Positions 35,277 to 44,788 of a DNA stretch of 64,000 bases are shown here, one piece after another. The notes below the pieces were generated by a model, which did no database searches, was not told the DNA's origin, and saw only the letters and a list, made by a program, of their open reading frames with translations. The translations under genes and the position numbers were made by a program. Positions within the stretch are counted from its first letter, which is position 1, and each line of letters begins with the position of its first letter. The DNA is from Porcincola intestinalis (GTDB taxonomy: Bacteria > Bacillota > Clostridia > Lachnospirales > Lachnospiraceae), in contig NZ_VULZ01000011.1 of the NCBI RefSeq assembly GCF_009696445.1, positions 51,649-115,648 of the forward strand, read 5' to 3'.

Positions 35277-36544
35277 GACACAACACCTGCCTTATCCAGA
35301 ATCCCGCCGCTGGCGAGCTGTCCGTCCGGGTAATCCTCCGGAACTGTCCTGCCGGTTACAGCAGTATTGCGCCCGATGCGCACATTCGGGGGAACCTCCG
35401 TGTCCTCCCCTACAACTGCAAGGCCATAGCCGTAGATCTTCGGCTTCACCCGGTTCGGTACCGCGTCTCCGCAGCCTATGACCGCTCCCTGTCCGATATG
35501 GGCATTCTCCGCAACGATCGCCTTGTCCAGGACCGCCCCGTCTTCGATCACCGCGCCATGCATCACGATGGAGTCCCGGATCTTTGCTCCGCGTCCGATC
35601 ATGACCCCGTTGCCGATGACGGAATTGGTCACCTCTCCGCTGACCTCTGTCCCGTTCCCGATCAGGCACCGGTACAGCCGCGCATCCGGCGAAATGTACT
35701 GCGGCGGAATGATGTCGTTCTTTGTATAGATCTTCCAGAATTCCTCGTAGAGATTGAATTCCGGCACGATATCGATCAGCTCCATGTTGGCTTCCCAGTA
35801 CGAGCCGAGCGTCCCGACATCCTTCCAGTAGCCATTGAATTCATATGCGCACAGATTCCGTCCGCTGTTGAAGCAGTATGGAATGACATGCTTGCCGAAA
35901 TCACAGTTTTCCTGCTCGGACAGCGCCACCAGCGCATCCCTCAGGACCGGCCAGCTGAAGATATAGATGCCCATCGATGCCAGATTGCTCTTCGGATGTT
36001 CCGGCTTCTCCTGAAATTCCTGGATTTTACCCTTCCCGTCCGTAATCACAATTCCAAACCGGGAGGCATCCTCCTGCGGAACCGGCATGACGGCAACTGT
36101 CACATCCGCGTTATGCGATTTATGGTAGTCAAGCATCACCTCATAATCCATCTTGTAGATATGGTCGCCGGATAAGATCAGCACATAATCCGGATGATAC
36201 TGCTCCATGTAAGCCAGATTCTGGTAAATCGCATTCGCAGTTCCTGTATACCACTCCGTCTTCCCCGCCTTCTCATACGGCGGGAGAATTGTGACGCCGC
36301 CCTCATTGCGGTCCAGATCCCATGGAATGCCGATGCCGATATGAGTATTGAGTCTCAGAGGCTGATACTGTGTCAGAACACCGACTGTATCGATTCCCGA
36401 ATTGATGCAGTTGCTGAGCGGAAAATCGATGATCCGGTACTTTCCCCCGAACGTAACAGCCGGCTTTGCAACCTTCGCCGTCAGTACGCCGAGGCGTGAC
36501 CCCTGACCGCCCGCAAGAAGCATTGCGATCATCTCTTTTTTCAT
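35273..36544 (-). CDS. glgC: Glucose-1-phosphate adenylyltransferase GlgC
   Basis: 423 residues from the ATG at 36544, with AGGGG upstream. Motifs: [59 protein letters not shown], and the C-terminal beta-helix. It makes ADP-glucose for glycogen. Forms an operon with glgD by a four-base overlap. Confidence 0.95.
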   Translation of the reverse strand: MKKEMIAMLLAGGQGSRLGVLTAKVAKPAVTFGGKYRIIDFPLSNCINSGIDTVGVLTQYQPLRLNTHIGIGIPWDLDRNEGGVTILPPYEKAGKTEWYTGTANAIYQNLAYMEQYHPDYVLILSGDHIYKMDYEVMLDYHKSHNADVTVAVMPVPQEDASRFGIVITDGKGKIQEFQEKPEHPKSNLASMGIYIFSWPVLRDALVALSEQENCDFGKHVIPYCFNSGRNLCAYEFNGYWKDVGTLGSYWEANMELIDIVPEFNLYEEFWKIYTKNDIIPPQYISPDARLYRCLIGNGTEVSGEVTNSVIGNGVMIGRGAKIRDSIVMHGAVIEDGAVLDKAIVAENAHIGQGAVIGCGDAVPNRVKPKIYGYGLAVVGEDTEVPPNVRIGRNTAVTGRTVPEDYPDGQLASGGILDKAGVVS

Positions 36545-36590
36545 CACGCTATCACCCCTACCCCCTGTCATTTATTTGTTAGATGACAAT

Positions 36591-36620
36591 ATTATACCAC
36601 AATCGCTTTTGGCATGTGAA
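36591..36620 (-). promoter_or_regulatory. Probable glgC promoter and nearby inverted repeat
   Basis: On the minus strand TTCACA (-35) and a perfect TATAAT (-10) lie 18 bases apart, about 45 bases before the glgC start. An inverted repeat GTGAA-N5-TTCAC (36616-36630) overlaps the -35 and could be an operator. Confidence 0.55.
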
Positions 36621-36743
36621 CAATTTTCACAAATTCATAAAACATATCGCGCGTTTTTTGTTCTTATTGTTCAGTTATTTCAAGATACATACACACTTGC
36701 AAATATTTACATTGTATATGCATATGAAAGCAGTAACTCCCCC

Positions 36744-36862
36744 GCCTTTTCCCCTTCCAAGGGCCTGTGCATATTGCCCCGGTAGCTGTGCATTCCGTCC
36801 GACTCCTTTTCTGCTTTTCCCTTCCGGGGTCCTGCGCATGTTGCCCCGGAAGCTCTGCACTC
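36744..36862. repeat. Two imperfect direct repeats in the glgC-murC gap
   Basis: Copies at 36744-36795 and 36813-36862 share the order ccttttccccttcc / gggcctgtgcat / ttgccccgg / agctctgca. The period is about 68 bases. They occupy the middle of the 400-base gap between two divergent genes. No gene or RNA family is recognised here. Confidence 0.7.
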
Positions 36863-36873
36863 AACTGCTGCTA

Positions 36874-36902
36874 TTTTCAAACCACGGACAATAGCGTATA
36901 CT
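36874..36902 (+). promoter_or_regulatory. Probable murC promoter
   Basis: TTTTCA (-35) and TATACT (-10) with a 17-base spacer, about 42 bases before the murC start. The -10 is good, the -35 moderate. Confidence 0.5.
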
Positions 36903-36943
36903 GTGGATGCATCATTCAAACGCAAGGAAGGAGTTTCACAATC

Positions 36944-38326
36944 GTGTATCAGATTGATTTCATTCATCCCTGCCATGTCCATTTTATCGGAATCGGCGGG
37001 ATTTCCATGAGCGGACTTGCATCCGTTCTTGTCAAGGAAGGATTCACCGTCACCGGCTCGGATGCGAAGAAGTCCAGGATGACGGAGGCGCTTGAGGCAA
37101 AGGGAATCCGGATTGACTATCCCCAGAAGGCTGAAAATATCCGCCCGGAGGCTGACGTCATCGTCTACACCGCAGCCATCCATCCGGACAATCCCGAGTT
37201 CTCAGAAGCTGTACGCCTCCGCAAGCCGATGCTCACGCGGGCACAGCTACTCGGTCAGATTATGGCGAACTATGACAATTCCATCGCCATATCCGGAACA
37301 CACGGCAAGACAACCACGACCTCCATGCTCTCCTGCATCCAGCTGCAGGCCGCCATGGATCCGACCATTTCCGTCGGGGGAATCCTGAAGGAGATTGGCG
37401 GAAATATCCGCGTCGGGGATTCAGAGAATTTCATCACGGAAGCCTGCGAGTACACGAACAGCTTCCTGAGCCTCTACCCGAAAATCGGACTGATTCTGAA
37501 CATCGACGCGGATCACCTGGACTTTTTCAAGGATCTGGACGACATCCGCCATTCCTTCCACCGTTTTGCCTGCAATATCAGGAAGGGCGGAACGCTTGTC
37601 ATCAGCGGCGCAATTCCGAATCCTGCGGAGATCACAGAGGGCATCAGTGCCGATGTGGTCACCTACGGCACAGAAGGCTCCGACTACTATCCGGTGAATA
37701 TTACCTATGATGAGCGGGGGATCGGTTCCTTCGACGTAAGCCATCACGGGAAAAACCTCGGCCATTTCCGTCTCGAAATCCCGGGTGAACACAATATCCA
37801 GAACGCCACAGCAGCCATCGCCGTCTCCGACCTGCTCGGCATCTCCATGGAAGATGTCCGGGAGGGCCTTCTTTCCTTCGGTGGGGCAGACCGCCGTTTC
37901 CAGATCAAAGGCGAGTGGAAGGGTGCGACCATCATTGATGACTACGCGCATCACCCGACGGAAATCCGCGCAACGCTGAAGGCAGCGGAAAACTATCCGC
38001 ACCGGAAGATCTGGTGCGTCTTCCAGCCTCATACCTATACCCGGACAAAAGCGCTCATGAATGACTTTGCGGACGCGCTGTCGATGGCGGATACGGTTGT
38101 GCTGGCAGATATCTTCGCCGCCCGTGAGAAGGACAACCTGGGGATCAGCTCCGACACGCTCCGGCAGAATATCGCAAACCTCGGAACGGACGCCTACTAT
38201 TTCCCGTCTTTCCACCAGATTGAAGACTTTCTTGCTGAAAGCGTTCAGCCCGGAGACCTGGTCATCACGATGGGTGCCGGCGATGTCGTGAAGATCGGAG
38301 AGGAGCTGCTGGCAGGCGGACAGTAA
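36944..38326 (+). CDS. murC: UDP-N-acetylmuramate-L-alanine ligase
   Basis: 460 residues from a GTG at 36944 with AAGGAAGGAG upstream. MurC motifs: FIGIGGISMSGLA (UDP-binding), ISGTHGKTTTTSM (ATP loop, about 117), EACEY, and DDYAHHPTEI, then HTYTRTKAL. It adds L-Ala to UDP-MurNAc in the first peptide-stem step. Single-gene unit with its own terminator. Confidence 0.96.
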   Translation: MYQIDFIHPCHVHFIGIGGISMSGLASVLVKEGFTVTGSDAKKSRMTEALEAKGIRIDYPQKAENIRPEADVIVYTAAIHPDNPEFSEAVRLRKPMLTRAQLLGQIMANYDNSIAISGTHGKTTTTSMLSCIQLQAAMDPTISVGGILKEIGGNIRVGDSENFITEACEYTNSFLSLYPKIGLILNIDADHLDFFKDLDDIRHSFHRFACNIRKGGTLVISGAIPNPAEITEGISADVVTYGTEGSDYYPVNITYDERGIGSFDVSHHGKNLGHFRLEIPGEHNIQNATAAIAVSDLLGISMEDVREGLLSFGGADRRFQIKGEWKGATIIDDYAHHPTEIRATLKAAENYPHRKIWCVFQPHTYTRTKALMNDFADALSMADTVVLADIFAAREKDNLGISSDTLRQNIANLGTDAYYFPSFHQIEDFLAESVQPGDLVITMGAGDVVKIGEELLAGGQ

Positions 38327-38357
38327 GGATGCCGCCCTGCACTGTATGATCCACACT

Positions 38358-38389
38358 CACCCCTGCGTTCCCGCAGGGGTGTTCTTTTT
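38358..38389 (+). terminator. Terminator after murC
   Basis: CACCCCTGCG pairs with CGCAGGGGTG around a four-base loop, followed by TTCTTTTT. It lies 32 bases after the murC stop. Confidence 0.9.
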
Positions 38390-38533
38390 ACAGCCGCCAG
38401 CACGGGTGTGGATTTTTCTGCGGATAAAGTGGGGATAAGTCGCCGCCTTCCCGGCGGCTGTCTTCCCGGTTCCTGTGTTATACTGTTCGTCACAGACAAA
38501 CCGGAATCAGATTCTGAAGGGAGCTCTTGATCC

Positions 38534-39751
38534 ATGATCGTAACCAGTCCGTCCGATAATGGCGTCACGCTGATTGATAATTTGTTCATCGACCACTATA
38601 TGGCAGACGCCAATGGTGAATTTGTCAAAATATACCTGTATCTTGTCCGCTGCGCCTGCCCGGGCCGGGATGTCTCGATCCCCGGCATCGCAGATTTCTT
38701 CGAGCAGACCGAGGGAGATGTCCGCCGGGCGTTGAACTATTGGAAAACACAGGGACTGGTGGACCTGGTGCAGGATGCCTCCGGCCAGATCTCCCAGATT
38801 GTTCTGAGGTCATGCAGCTGTGCCCCTGCAGGCGCAGCTTTTCAGACAAAAGGTGCATCCGTCCGCGTCACCGCCGCTTCTATGCCTTCTGAGACCGGTC
38901 TGCCTCAGTCCGGCGCCGGGAGCCAGGCAGAGACTCCTCTTCCACAGTCTGATTCGCGGCAGCAGACAAATGAGATGCATCCGGCAAATATCCCGGCATC
39001 CACCGGCTCAGAGGCCTCCGGGACACCTCCGGTCGAGGAGGCTCACCAGCACAAGCAAAGCCGCCAGCTCAAGCGTGCTGAGCTTGGAAAGCTGTACTAC
39101 GTTGCCGAGATCTATTTCCAGCGGAATCTCTCGTCCGCGGAGATGAGCATGATCGACTATTTTGTAAACGATCTGGACATGTCCGCCGATCTGGTCGAGT
39201 ATCTGCTCGAATACTGCATCGGCAAGGGGCACACAAGCGTGCGGTACATGGAGACAGTTGCGCAGAACTGGGTTGCGCAGAACATCACGACCGTCCAGCA
39301 GGCGAAGGATGAGTCGCGCAGCTTCGGCGGTGACTACACCGTGATCCTGCGCGAGCTTGGGCTGACCCGGAAACCGGCTCCCGCCGAGACTGCCCTGATG
39401 GACAAATGGCTGTCGGAATATGCATTCTCGCTCGATCTCATCAAGGAAGCCTGCCGGCGGACGGTGCTCCAGGCCTCCTCCCCCAGCCTGAGCTATGCAG
39501 ACAGCATCCTGACGCGCTGGCACAATGCTTCCGTCCGCTCACTGCAGGATGTTGCCAGGCTGGACGCCGACCATGAGGCCTCCAAGTCCGACCAGAAGAA
39601 TGTGGAAAAGCCGAAAAGCGGGCAGAAACGAGCCGGACAGTCAAAAAGCCGGCTTCAGGCAGGCGGGCATTTCAGCAGCTATGGCCACGAGGATCTGGAC
39701 TGGAACGCAATCGGGCTGCAGATCATGAAGAATCAGAAACAGGAGTCTTGA
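38534..39751 (+). CDS. DnaD-like primosome protein
   Basis: 405 residues, ATG with GGGAG upstream. N-terminal DnaD-type winged helix (residues 15-85, LIDNLFIDHYMADANGEFVK, FFEQTEGDVRRALNYW), a Pro/Gln/Ser-rich linker (about 95-175), then two DnaB_2 (DnaD C-terminal) domains at about 180-255 and 265-345. The basic tail (KRAGQSKSRLQAGG) ends with WNAIG. It is thought to help load the replicative helicase with the DnaC-like ATPase encoded eight bases later. Confidence 0.85.
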   Translation: MIVTSPSDNGVTLIDNLFIDHYMADANGEFVKIYLYLVRCACPGRDVSIPGIADFFEQTEGDVRRALNYWKTQGLVDLVQDASGQISQIVLRSCSCAPAGAAFQTKGASVRVTAASMPSETGLPQSGAGSQAETPLPQSDSRQQTNEMHPANIPASTGSEASGTPPVEEAHQHKQSRQLKRAELGKLYYVAEIYFQRNLSSAEMSMIDYFVNDLDMSADLVEYLLEYCIGKGHTSVRYMETVAQNWVAQNITTVQQAKDESRSFGGDYTVILRELGLTRKPAPAETALMDKWLSEYAFSLDLIKEACRRTVLQASSPSLSYADSILTRWHNASVRSLQDVARLDADHEASKSDQKNVEKPKSGQKRAGQSKSRLQAGGHFSSYGHEDLDWNAIGLQIMKNQKQES

Positions 39752-39758
39752 GAATAGT

Positions 39759-40910
39759 ATGAGTCTTACCAGATCACAGTACGATGCTGTCATGCGTCTG
39801 TATGACAGAAGACAGATTGAAGACCACCGCATCATGGAGGAGCGCCGGCGCAAGGCCTATGCGGCCATTCCGGAGCTTGCATCGATCGATGCAGGCGTCG
39901 CGGACGCTGCCGTCAGGCGGCTGCGCGGACTTTTCGGACTGGAACCGAAGGAAACCGTGGATGCCGGGTCCCCAGTCCAGTCAGGTTCTGCTCCGTCCAT
40001 AAGGTCCAGGGCGCAGGGCGAATCCGGCGCGCTGATACAGGCAGGCGCTTCTCCGCGTCTGGACCCAGAGGATGCGGAAGCAGCTGCCTCCCCGGCAGCC
40101 ATGTCCCCGGAGGCTCGGAAGCGGTCGCTCCTGAGCCGGCACGGTTTTCCGGAGGACTATCTGGATCCGGTCTGGCAGTGCCCAGACTGCCGCGACACCG
40201 GCTTCGTCGGGCAGAAGCAGTGCCACTGCTTCCGTCAGGCAGTTGTGAATCTTTTCTACACGCAGTCCGGTCTGGCGGATATCCTTCAAAAGGAAAACTT
40301 TGAGACGTTTTCCCTGGACTGGTATCCGGAGGATCTGATCAGCCCGGCGACAGGCATGTCCTCCCGCAAGTCGATGGAGCATGTCCTGAGCGTGTGCCGG
40401 GATTTTGCCACGCGGTACGATTCACAACAGCACCCTTACCTGCTTCTGTACGGCGAGTCCGGAAGGGGAAAGACCTTTCTCTCCCACTGTATCGCCAGAG
40501 AGCTGATGAACAGCGCCCACTCCGTGATGTACTACTCGGCGAAGGAGCTCTTTGACCGCCTGGCGGATCTCCGCTTCCGCTCCGGAGATGCTGACCGTCA
40601 GGGGGCGGCTGACCCCGTCTCCTCGTTTGATCCGGAGTACCTACTGACAAGTGACCTTCTGATCATCGACGATCTCGGAACCGAACTGCCGAACGATTTC
40701 ACCAAGAGTGAATTCTTCGGAATGCTGAACGGAAGGCTCAGCGCAGGGAAAGGCATCATCATTTCGACGAACCTTTCTCCGCAGGAGCTGTCGGATATCT
40801 ATTCGCCGCGCATCATGTCACGGATTCTGGAGAATTTTCAGCTGCTGAACCTCTTCGGAAGGGATATCCGGATTCAGAAACGGATGGCAGACAGTCTGGG
40901 ACACACTTGA
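39759..40910 (+). CDS. DnaC-like helicase loader ATPase
   Basis: 383 residues. N-terminal helical region with a Ser/Ala/Pro-rich stretch at about 65-115, then a zinc motif (CPDCRDTGFVGQKQCHC, about 146-162), then an AAA+ domain: Walker A GESGRGKTFLS (about 230), Walker B LLIIDDLGTE, sensor 1 IIISTNLS and the Arg finger SRILENF. Start overlaps with the DnaD-like reading frame end region (8-base gap). Pair is common in Clostridia in place of DnaB/DnaI. Confidence 0.9.
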   Translation: MSLTRSQYDAVMRLYDRRQIEDHRIMEERRRKAYAAIPELASIDAGVADAAVRRLRGLFGLEPKETVDAGSPVQSGSAPSIRSRAQGESGALIQAGASPRLDPEDAEAAASPAAMSPEARKRSLLSRHGFPEDYLDPVWQCPDCRDTGFVGQKQCHCFRQAVVNLFYTQSGLADILQKENFETFSLDWYPEDLISPATGMSSRKSMEHVLSVCRDFATRYDSQQHPYLLLYGESGRGKTFLSHCIARELMNSAHSVMYYSAKELFDRLADLRFRSGDADRQGAADPVSSFDPEYLLTSDLLIIDDLGTELPNDFTKSEFFGMLNGRLSAGKGIIISTNLSPQELSDIYSPRIMSRILENFQLLNLFGRDIRIQKRMADSLGHT

Positions 40911-41079
40911 CCATTTCCCCCTTCATGGTAAAATGTACGCGGCATGGGAACTGCACCGTGATGAACTGCCCGGCGGACGGTCCGGATGGCAGCCCTTATG
41001 GGGTATCCGGACGGCTGCGTGCCATGCAGGTGTAAAGCAGCGTGCCGGCGCCTTTGAACTACATATACAGGAGAATACT

Positions 41080-42282
41080 ATGACTACAGCCGCAAAGCGA
41101 AATCGTGAATCTCTTCCGGTCGGCGACCTTGGGATCATTGCTCTGCAGTCGAGCAAAGAGCTCGGCAGCAAGGTGAACGATTACATCGTAGAATGGAGGT
41201 CCGAGCGGGATCACCGGCACAAGGCCCTCCCGCAGCTTGAAGGATACGCCCGGGACAACTACCTGATCCGTACGGAGAATCCGAGATTCGGAAGCGGGGA
41301 AGGCAAGGGAATCATCTACGACTCCATCCGCGGTGAAGATCTGTATATTCTGATCGACGTCTGCAATTACAGTCTCACCTACAAGATGCGCGGCAAAACG
41401 AACCATATGTCCCCGGACGATCATTTTCTGGATCTGGAGCGGATGATTTCCGCCATCGGCGGCAAGGCCAGACGGATCAATATCATCATGCCGTACCTGT
41501 ATGAGAGCCGCCAGACCGGCAGAAACGGACGTGAGTCGCTGGACTGCGCGCAGGCACTGAAGGATCTGGTCCAGATGGGCGTCGAAAATATCATCACCTT
41601 CGATGCACATGAGCCGAGAATCCAGAACGCGATCCCGCTCTCCGGCTTCGAGAACTTCCGGCCGATCTACCAGTTCATCAAGGGACTGTATCGCGCGTGT
41701 CCGACATTTGACGTTTCTCCGGACAGACTGCTGATTGTCAGCCCGGACGAGGGAGGCGCTTCACGTGCCATCTATATGGCCAACGTACTCGGCGTCGATA
41801 TGGGCATGTTTTACAAGAGAAGAGATTATACCACCACCGTGAACGGGCAGCACCCGATCGTTGCACACGAATTCCTCGGTGCGGACGTGGCCGGTAAGGA
41901 TGTCGTCATCATCGATGACATGATCTCCTCCGGCGAAGGCGTCATTGAGATTGCGAAGCAGCTCAAAAAGCGCAAGGCAGAACGGATCTTCATCTGTGCA
42001 ACCTTCGGACTGTTCACAGACGGGCTGGAGAAGTTCGATAAGGCCTACAAGAAGGGGCTGTTCAATGCCATCCTGACGACAAACCTGACCTATCAGAAGC
42101 CGGGCCTTCTGGAGCGGGAATGGTACCAGAGCTGTGACCTGTCCAAGTTCATCGCGCTGATCATTGATACCCTGAACCACGACGGTTCCCTCAGCGAGCT
42201 GCTGAATCCGGTGGACCGGATCAACAAATTTCTCGCCAAGAAGGGCGTAGTGAGAGCCACAGACGCGGAAACCAGTGTCTGA
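41080..42282 (+). CDS. prs: Ribose-phosphate pyrophosphokinase (long form)
   Basis: 400 residues from the ATG at 41080 (CAGGAG upstream), longer than the usual 310-320 aa. PRPP-binding motif VVIIDDMISSGEGVIE (about 284-299), the ribose-5-phosphate part and the early ATP-loop (MPYLYESRQTGRNGRESL). An N-terminal extension of about 60 residues and a C-terminal 30-residue extension account for the extra length. It makes PRPP for purine, pyrimidine, His and NAD synthesis; the split purine pair lies next to it in the opposite direction. Confidence 0.88.
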   Translation: MTTAAKRNRESLPVGDLGIIALQSSKELGSKVNDYIVEWRSERDHRHKALPQLEGYARDNYLIRTENPRFGSGEGKGIIYDSIRGEDLYILIDVCNYSLTYKMRGKTNHMSPDDHFLDLERMISAIGGKARRINIIMPYLYESRQTGRNGRESLDCAQALKDLVQMGVENIITFDAHEPRIQNAIPLSGFENFRPIYQFIKGLYRACPTFDVSPDRLLIVSPDEGGASRAIYMANVLGVDMGMFYKRRDYTTTVNGQHPIVAHEFLGADVAGKDVVIIDDMISSGEGVIEIAKQLKKRKAERIFICATFGLFTDGLEKFDKAYKKGLFNAILTTNLTYQKPGLLEREWYQSCDLSKFIALIIDTLNHDGSLSELLNPVDRINKFLAKKGVVRATDAETSV

Positions 42283-42520
42283 CCGCCACATGCTCCTGAC
42301 TGCAGAGGACATGACTTGGCATTGCCTGATCTTCTGACGCACCGGAGGAGACAGAACCAGATTGGACGAATACCGACGGAGGAGACACCCCTGACGCTGC
42401 GGAGGGTACTCCTGGCGCTGCAGAAATGTAAAGCCTTGTTGATTATACCGTTGAAAGAGCAAATAAGGGGTACTCCCGCTGCTGCAGGTGCAGCGATCAT
42501 ACCCCGGATATATAAAAACA
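42283..42520. other. Gap between converging prs and purH genes
   Basis: About 240 bases after prs with no gene-like sequence. Short near-repeats of the type ctgacgctgcggagg / ctggcgctgcag / cccgctgctgcag occur at 42390-42490. Nothing else seen; the terminator follows at 42521. Confidence 0.5.
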
Positions 42521-42571
42521 GAAAAAGCGGGCTGCCCGCTGCGGATGGATTTCCGCAGAAGGCAGCCCGCT
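42521..42571 (-). terminator. Terminator after the AICAR transformylase gene
   Basis: AGCGGGCTGCC pairs with GGCAGCCCGCT (11 bp) around an inner stem CTGCGGA/TCCGCAG, followed on the minus strand by TTTTTC. On the plus strand the flank is TTATCATTT, so it may also stop prs transcripts. Confidence 0.85.
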
Positions 42572-42619
42572 TATCATTTGCTGACAATCGGTTTTCTATG
42601 GATGCGGGATGCGCCGCTT

Positions 42620-43801
42620 TCAGTGATGGAACAGCCGGATGCCTGTGAAGACCATCGCCATGCCATATTTGTCACAGCACTCGATGACAGCGTCGTCCCG
42701 GATCGATCCGCCCGGCTCCGCCACATACTTCACGCCGCTTCTGTACGCCCGCTCGATGTTGTCGGAGAACGGGAAGAAAGCATCTGATCCCAAGGTGACA
42801 TCCTTGAGCTGACTCAGCCATTCTCTCTTTTCCTGCGCTGTGAGCGGCTCCGGTTTTCTTGTGAAAACACGCTCCCAGGCACCGTCCTCGAGCACGTCCT
42901 CCGGCCACTCTCCCATGTAGACATCGATCGCATTGTCGCGGTCCGCACGGTGCACATCATCACGGAAGGGCAGGTTCAGCACCCTCGGAGACTGTCTCAG
43001 CCACCAGTTGTCCGCCTTGGAACCTGCCAGGCGGGTGCAGTGGATTCTGGACTGCTGCCCGGCCCCGATTCCGATCGCCTGTCCGTCCTTGACGTAGCAG
43101 ACGGAGTTAGACTGCGTATACTTCAGTGTAATCAGGGAGATCTTGATATCCCGGACCGCCTCCGGTGTCAGCTCCTTATTCTTTGTCACAATATTCGAGA
43201 GAAATGCATCATCGATGACCAGGTTCTGTCTGCCCTGCTCGAAGGTCACTCCGAACACCTGCTTGTGTTCGATCGCAGCCGGCTGATAGGAGGGATCGAT
43301 CTGAATGACAACATAGCTGCCCTTCTTCTTTCCCTTCAGGATCTCCAGCGCCTTCTCCGTGTATCCCGGTGCGATGACGCCGTCGGATACCTCCCTGCGG
43401 ATGACGGAAGCAGTGTCCTCATCGCAGATGTCCGAAAGAGAGATGAAATCCCCGAACGAGCTCATCCTGTCCGCACCTCTCGCCCGGATATAGGCACAGG
43501 CAAGCGGGGAAAGGTCTTCCTTCATGTCATCTACCCAGTAGATTTTCCGGAGCGTTTCCGTCAGTGGAAGACCGACTGCCGCGCCTGCCGGAGAAACGTG
43601 CTTGAAAGAAGTGGCCGCCGGGAGGCCGGTCTCGCGCTTCAGCTCGCTGACAAGCTGCCAGCCGTTGAGCGCATCCAGGAAATTGATGTATCCCGGGCGT
43701 CCGTTCAGAACGGTCACCGGAAGGTCAGATCCATCCTCCATGAAGATTCTGGCCGGCTTCTGATTCGGGTTGCATCCATACTTCAGCTGAATTTCATTCA
43801 T
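42620..43801 (-). CDS. purH: AICAR formyltransferase, stand-alone (C-terminal PurH domain only)
   Basis: 393 residues corresponding only to the AICAR transformylase domain of PurH; there is no N-terminal IMP cyclohydrolase domain. Motif SFKHVSPAGAAVGLP contains the catalytic Lys-His; other signatures are ALRYGxNPxQ-like LKYGCNPNQKPA, DAFLSNIVTKNKELT and SVCYVKDGQAIGIGAGQQSR, and GSDAFFPFSDNIERA. It formylates AICAR with 10-formyl-THF. Its start overlaps the PurO-like stop (ATGA), so the two halves of the normal PurH reaction are made from one transcript. Confidence 0.93.
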   Translation of the reverse strand: MNEIQLKYGCNPNQKPARIFMEDGSDLPVTVLNGRPGYINFLDALNGWQLVSELKRETGLPAATSFKHVSPAGAAVGLPLTETLRKIYWVDDMKEDLSPLACAYIRARGADRMSSFGDFISLSDICDEDTASVIRREVSDGVIAPGYTEKALEILKGKKKGSYVVIQIDPSYQPAAIEHKQVFGVTFEQGRQNLVIDDAFLSNIVTKNKELTPEAVRDIKISLITLKYTQSNSVCYVKDGQAIGIGAGQQSRIHCTRLAGSKADNWWLRQSPRVLNLPFRDDVHRADRDNAIDVYMGEWPEDVLEDGAWERVFTRKPEPLTAQEKREWLSQLKDVTLGSDAFFPFSDNIERAYRSGVKYVAEPGGSIRDDAVIECCDKYGMAMVFTGIRLFHH

Positions 43802-44523
43802 ACTGCGCCTCCCTGGTTTTTATTGACAATTCTCGATTCGTATCGTCCTGTTTCGATGTTGATGTAACGGACAAACAGAGACACCTTGTTCTCCGCATTC
43901 AGATTCTTCCAGACCAGAGTCGTGAAGGCATCAATATCTCCGGAAATCCCGACCTTTGTCGGCTCTCCCTCAAAGCTCGGGAGCGGATTGCCATCCGAAA
44001 TATACGTGTGGATAAAGTGCCCGACACCTGCCTTCGGATGTTCATAATCGAATGTGAACCGCTCGCAGGAGGACGGATCCCCGTCCGCGCTTTTCAGGAT
44101 GGACATCCTGTATTCAAAATAACCTTCCCGCACACTCAGCAGTGCGGATATCCTCGGCGTATAATTCGGACCGTCCGGCTCAAACTCGCGGCATCTGAGC
44201 GACTGGCCAAAGGTCTGTCCCTTCTGAAGTCCCTCCCACACCGTGTCGGTCTGATCTCCATTTGTCACGATGGTATTGGTTCCAAGCACTCTGACCGGCG
44301 CATAGATGATCAGGCTCGGGTCTTCCATCTTCGACGGATCAAATGCCTGCGTCCGGATCCCCTCTCCATCCTGAACAAATATGCGGTTACGGCTGTTTGC
44401 GCTTCTGCCCATGATGAAATACGCTGTGACGGCGCTTTTCCCATCCTCGGAAACCCCGACAACAATCCCACGCCCCGGGTACGGATTTCCTGAAAGTTCT
44501 GCGGCAAGTGATCTCAGTTCCAT
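43798..44523 (-). CDS. purO: PurO-type (archaeal-type) IMP cyclohydrolase
   Basis: 241 residues from the ATG at 44523 with CAGGAGG upstream; the frame is open further upstream without a ribosome site. Signatures: NPYPGRGIVVG, VTAYFIMGRSANSRNRIF, TNGDQTD and PNYTPRIS, as in the PurO family first found in archaea. It closes the IMP ring from FAICAR. It is co-translated with the stand-alone AICAR transformylase. Conclusion from sequence similarity recalled, not searched. Confidence 0.85.
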   Translation of the reverse strand: MELRSLAAELSGNPYPGRGIVVGVSEDGKSAVTAYFIMGRSANSRNRIFVQDGEGIRTQAFDPSKMEDPSLIIYAPVRVLGTNTIVTNGDQTDTVWEGLQKGQTFGQSLRCREFEPDGPNYTPRISALLSVREGYFEYRMSILKSADGDPSSCERFTFDYEHPKAGVGHFIHTYISDGNPLPSFEGEPTKVGISGDIDAFTTLVWKNLNAENKVSLFVRYINIETGRYESRIVNKNQGGAV

Positions 44524-44713
44524 GCAAGCCTCCTGTCCCTGTTCACTGTTCGATATGCCTGTCCGGCATCTGTCCAATTCCAGACCGGCATCTTCTGCCG
44601 GCACGGTTAGAATAAGAAGAAACAATCCGGCTGTCAAGCTGACAGTTTTTCGGCTGATGCCGGGCCGGATTCTGACCCGCGATACGGTTTTCCGTAAGCC
44701 CTCCGCCGACTTC

Positions 44714-44788
44714 ACAGGGCTTCGAGCTTTCCTGTCAGAAACTTCTACCCTCTTTACAGAGCTTCGAGCTTTCCGGCCAGCAGCTTCT
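44714..44788. repeat. 42-bp tandem duplication at the 3' end of the YhaN-like gene
   Basis: Copies at 44714-44746 and 44756-44788 differ at about six of 33 positions. Copy 2 encodes the last codons of the ATPase (KLLAGKLEAL-stop); copy 1, beyond the stop, reads KFLTGKLEAL-stop in another phase-equivalent frame, so the gene's tail was duplicated with its stop codon. Confidence 0.75.

Noticed and set aside
36664..36943. Small minus- and plus-strand frames in the glgC-murC gap
   Set aside because: No ribosome site and frames coincide with the direct repeats; better read as regulatory DNA.
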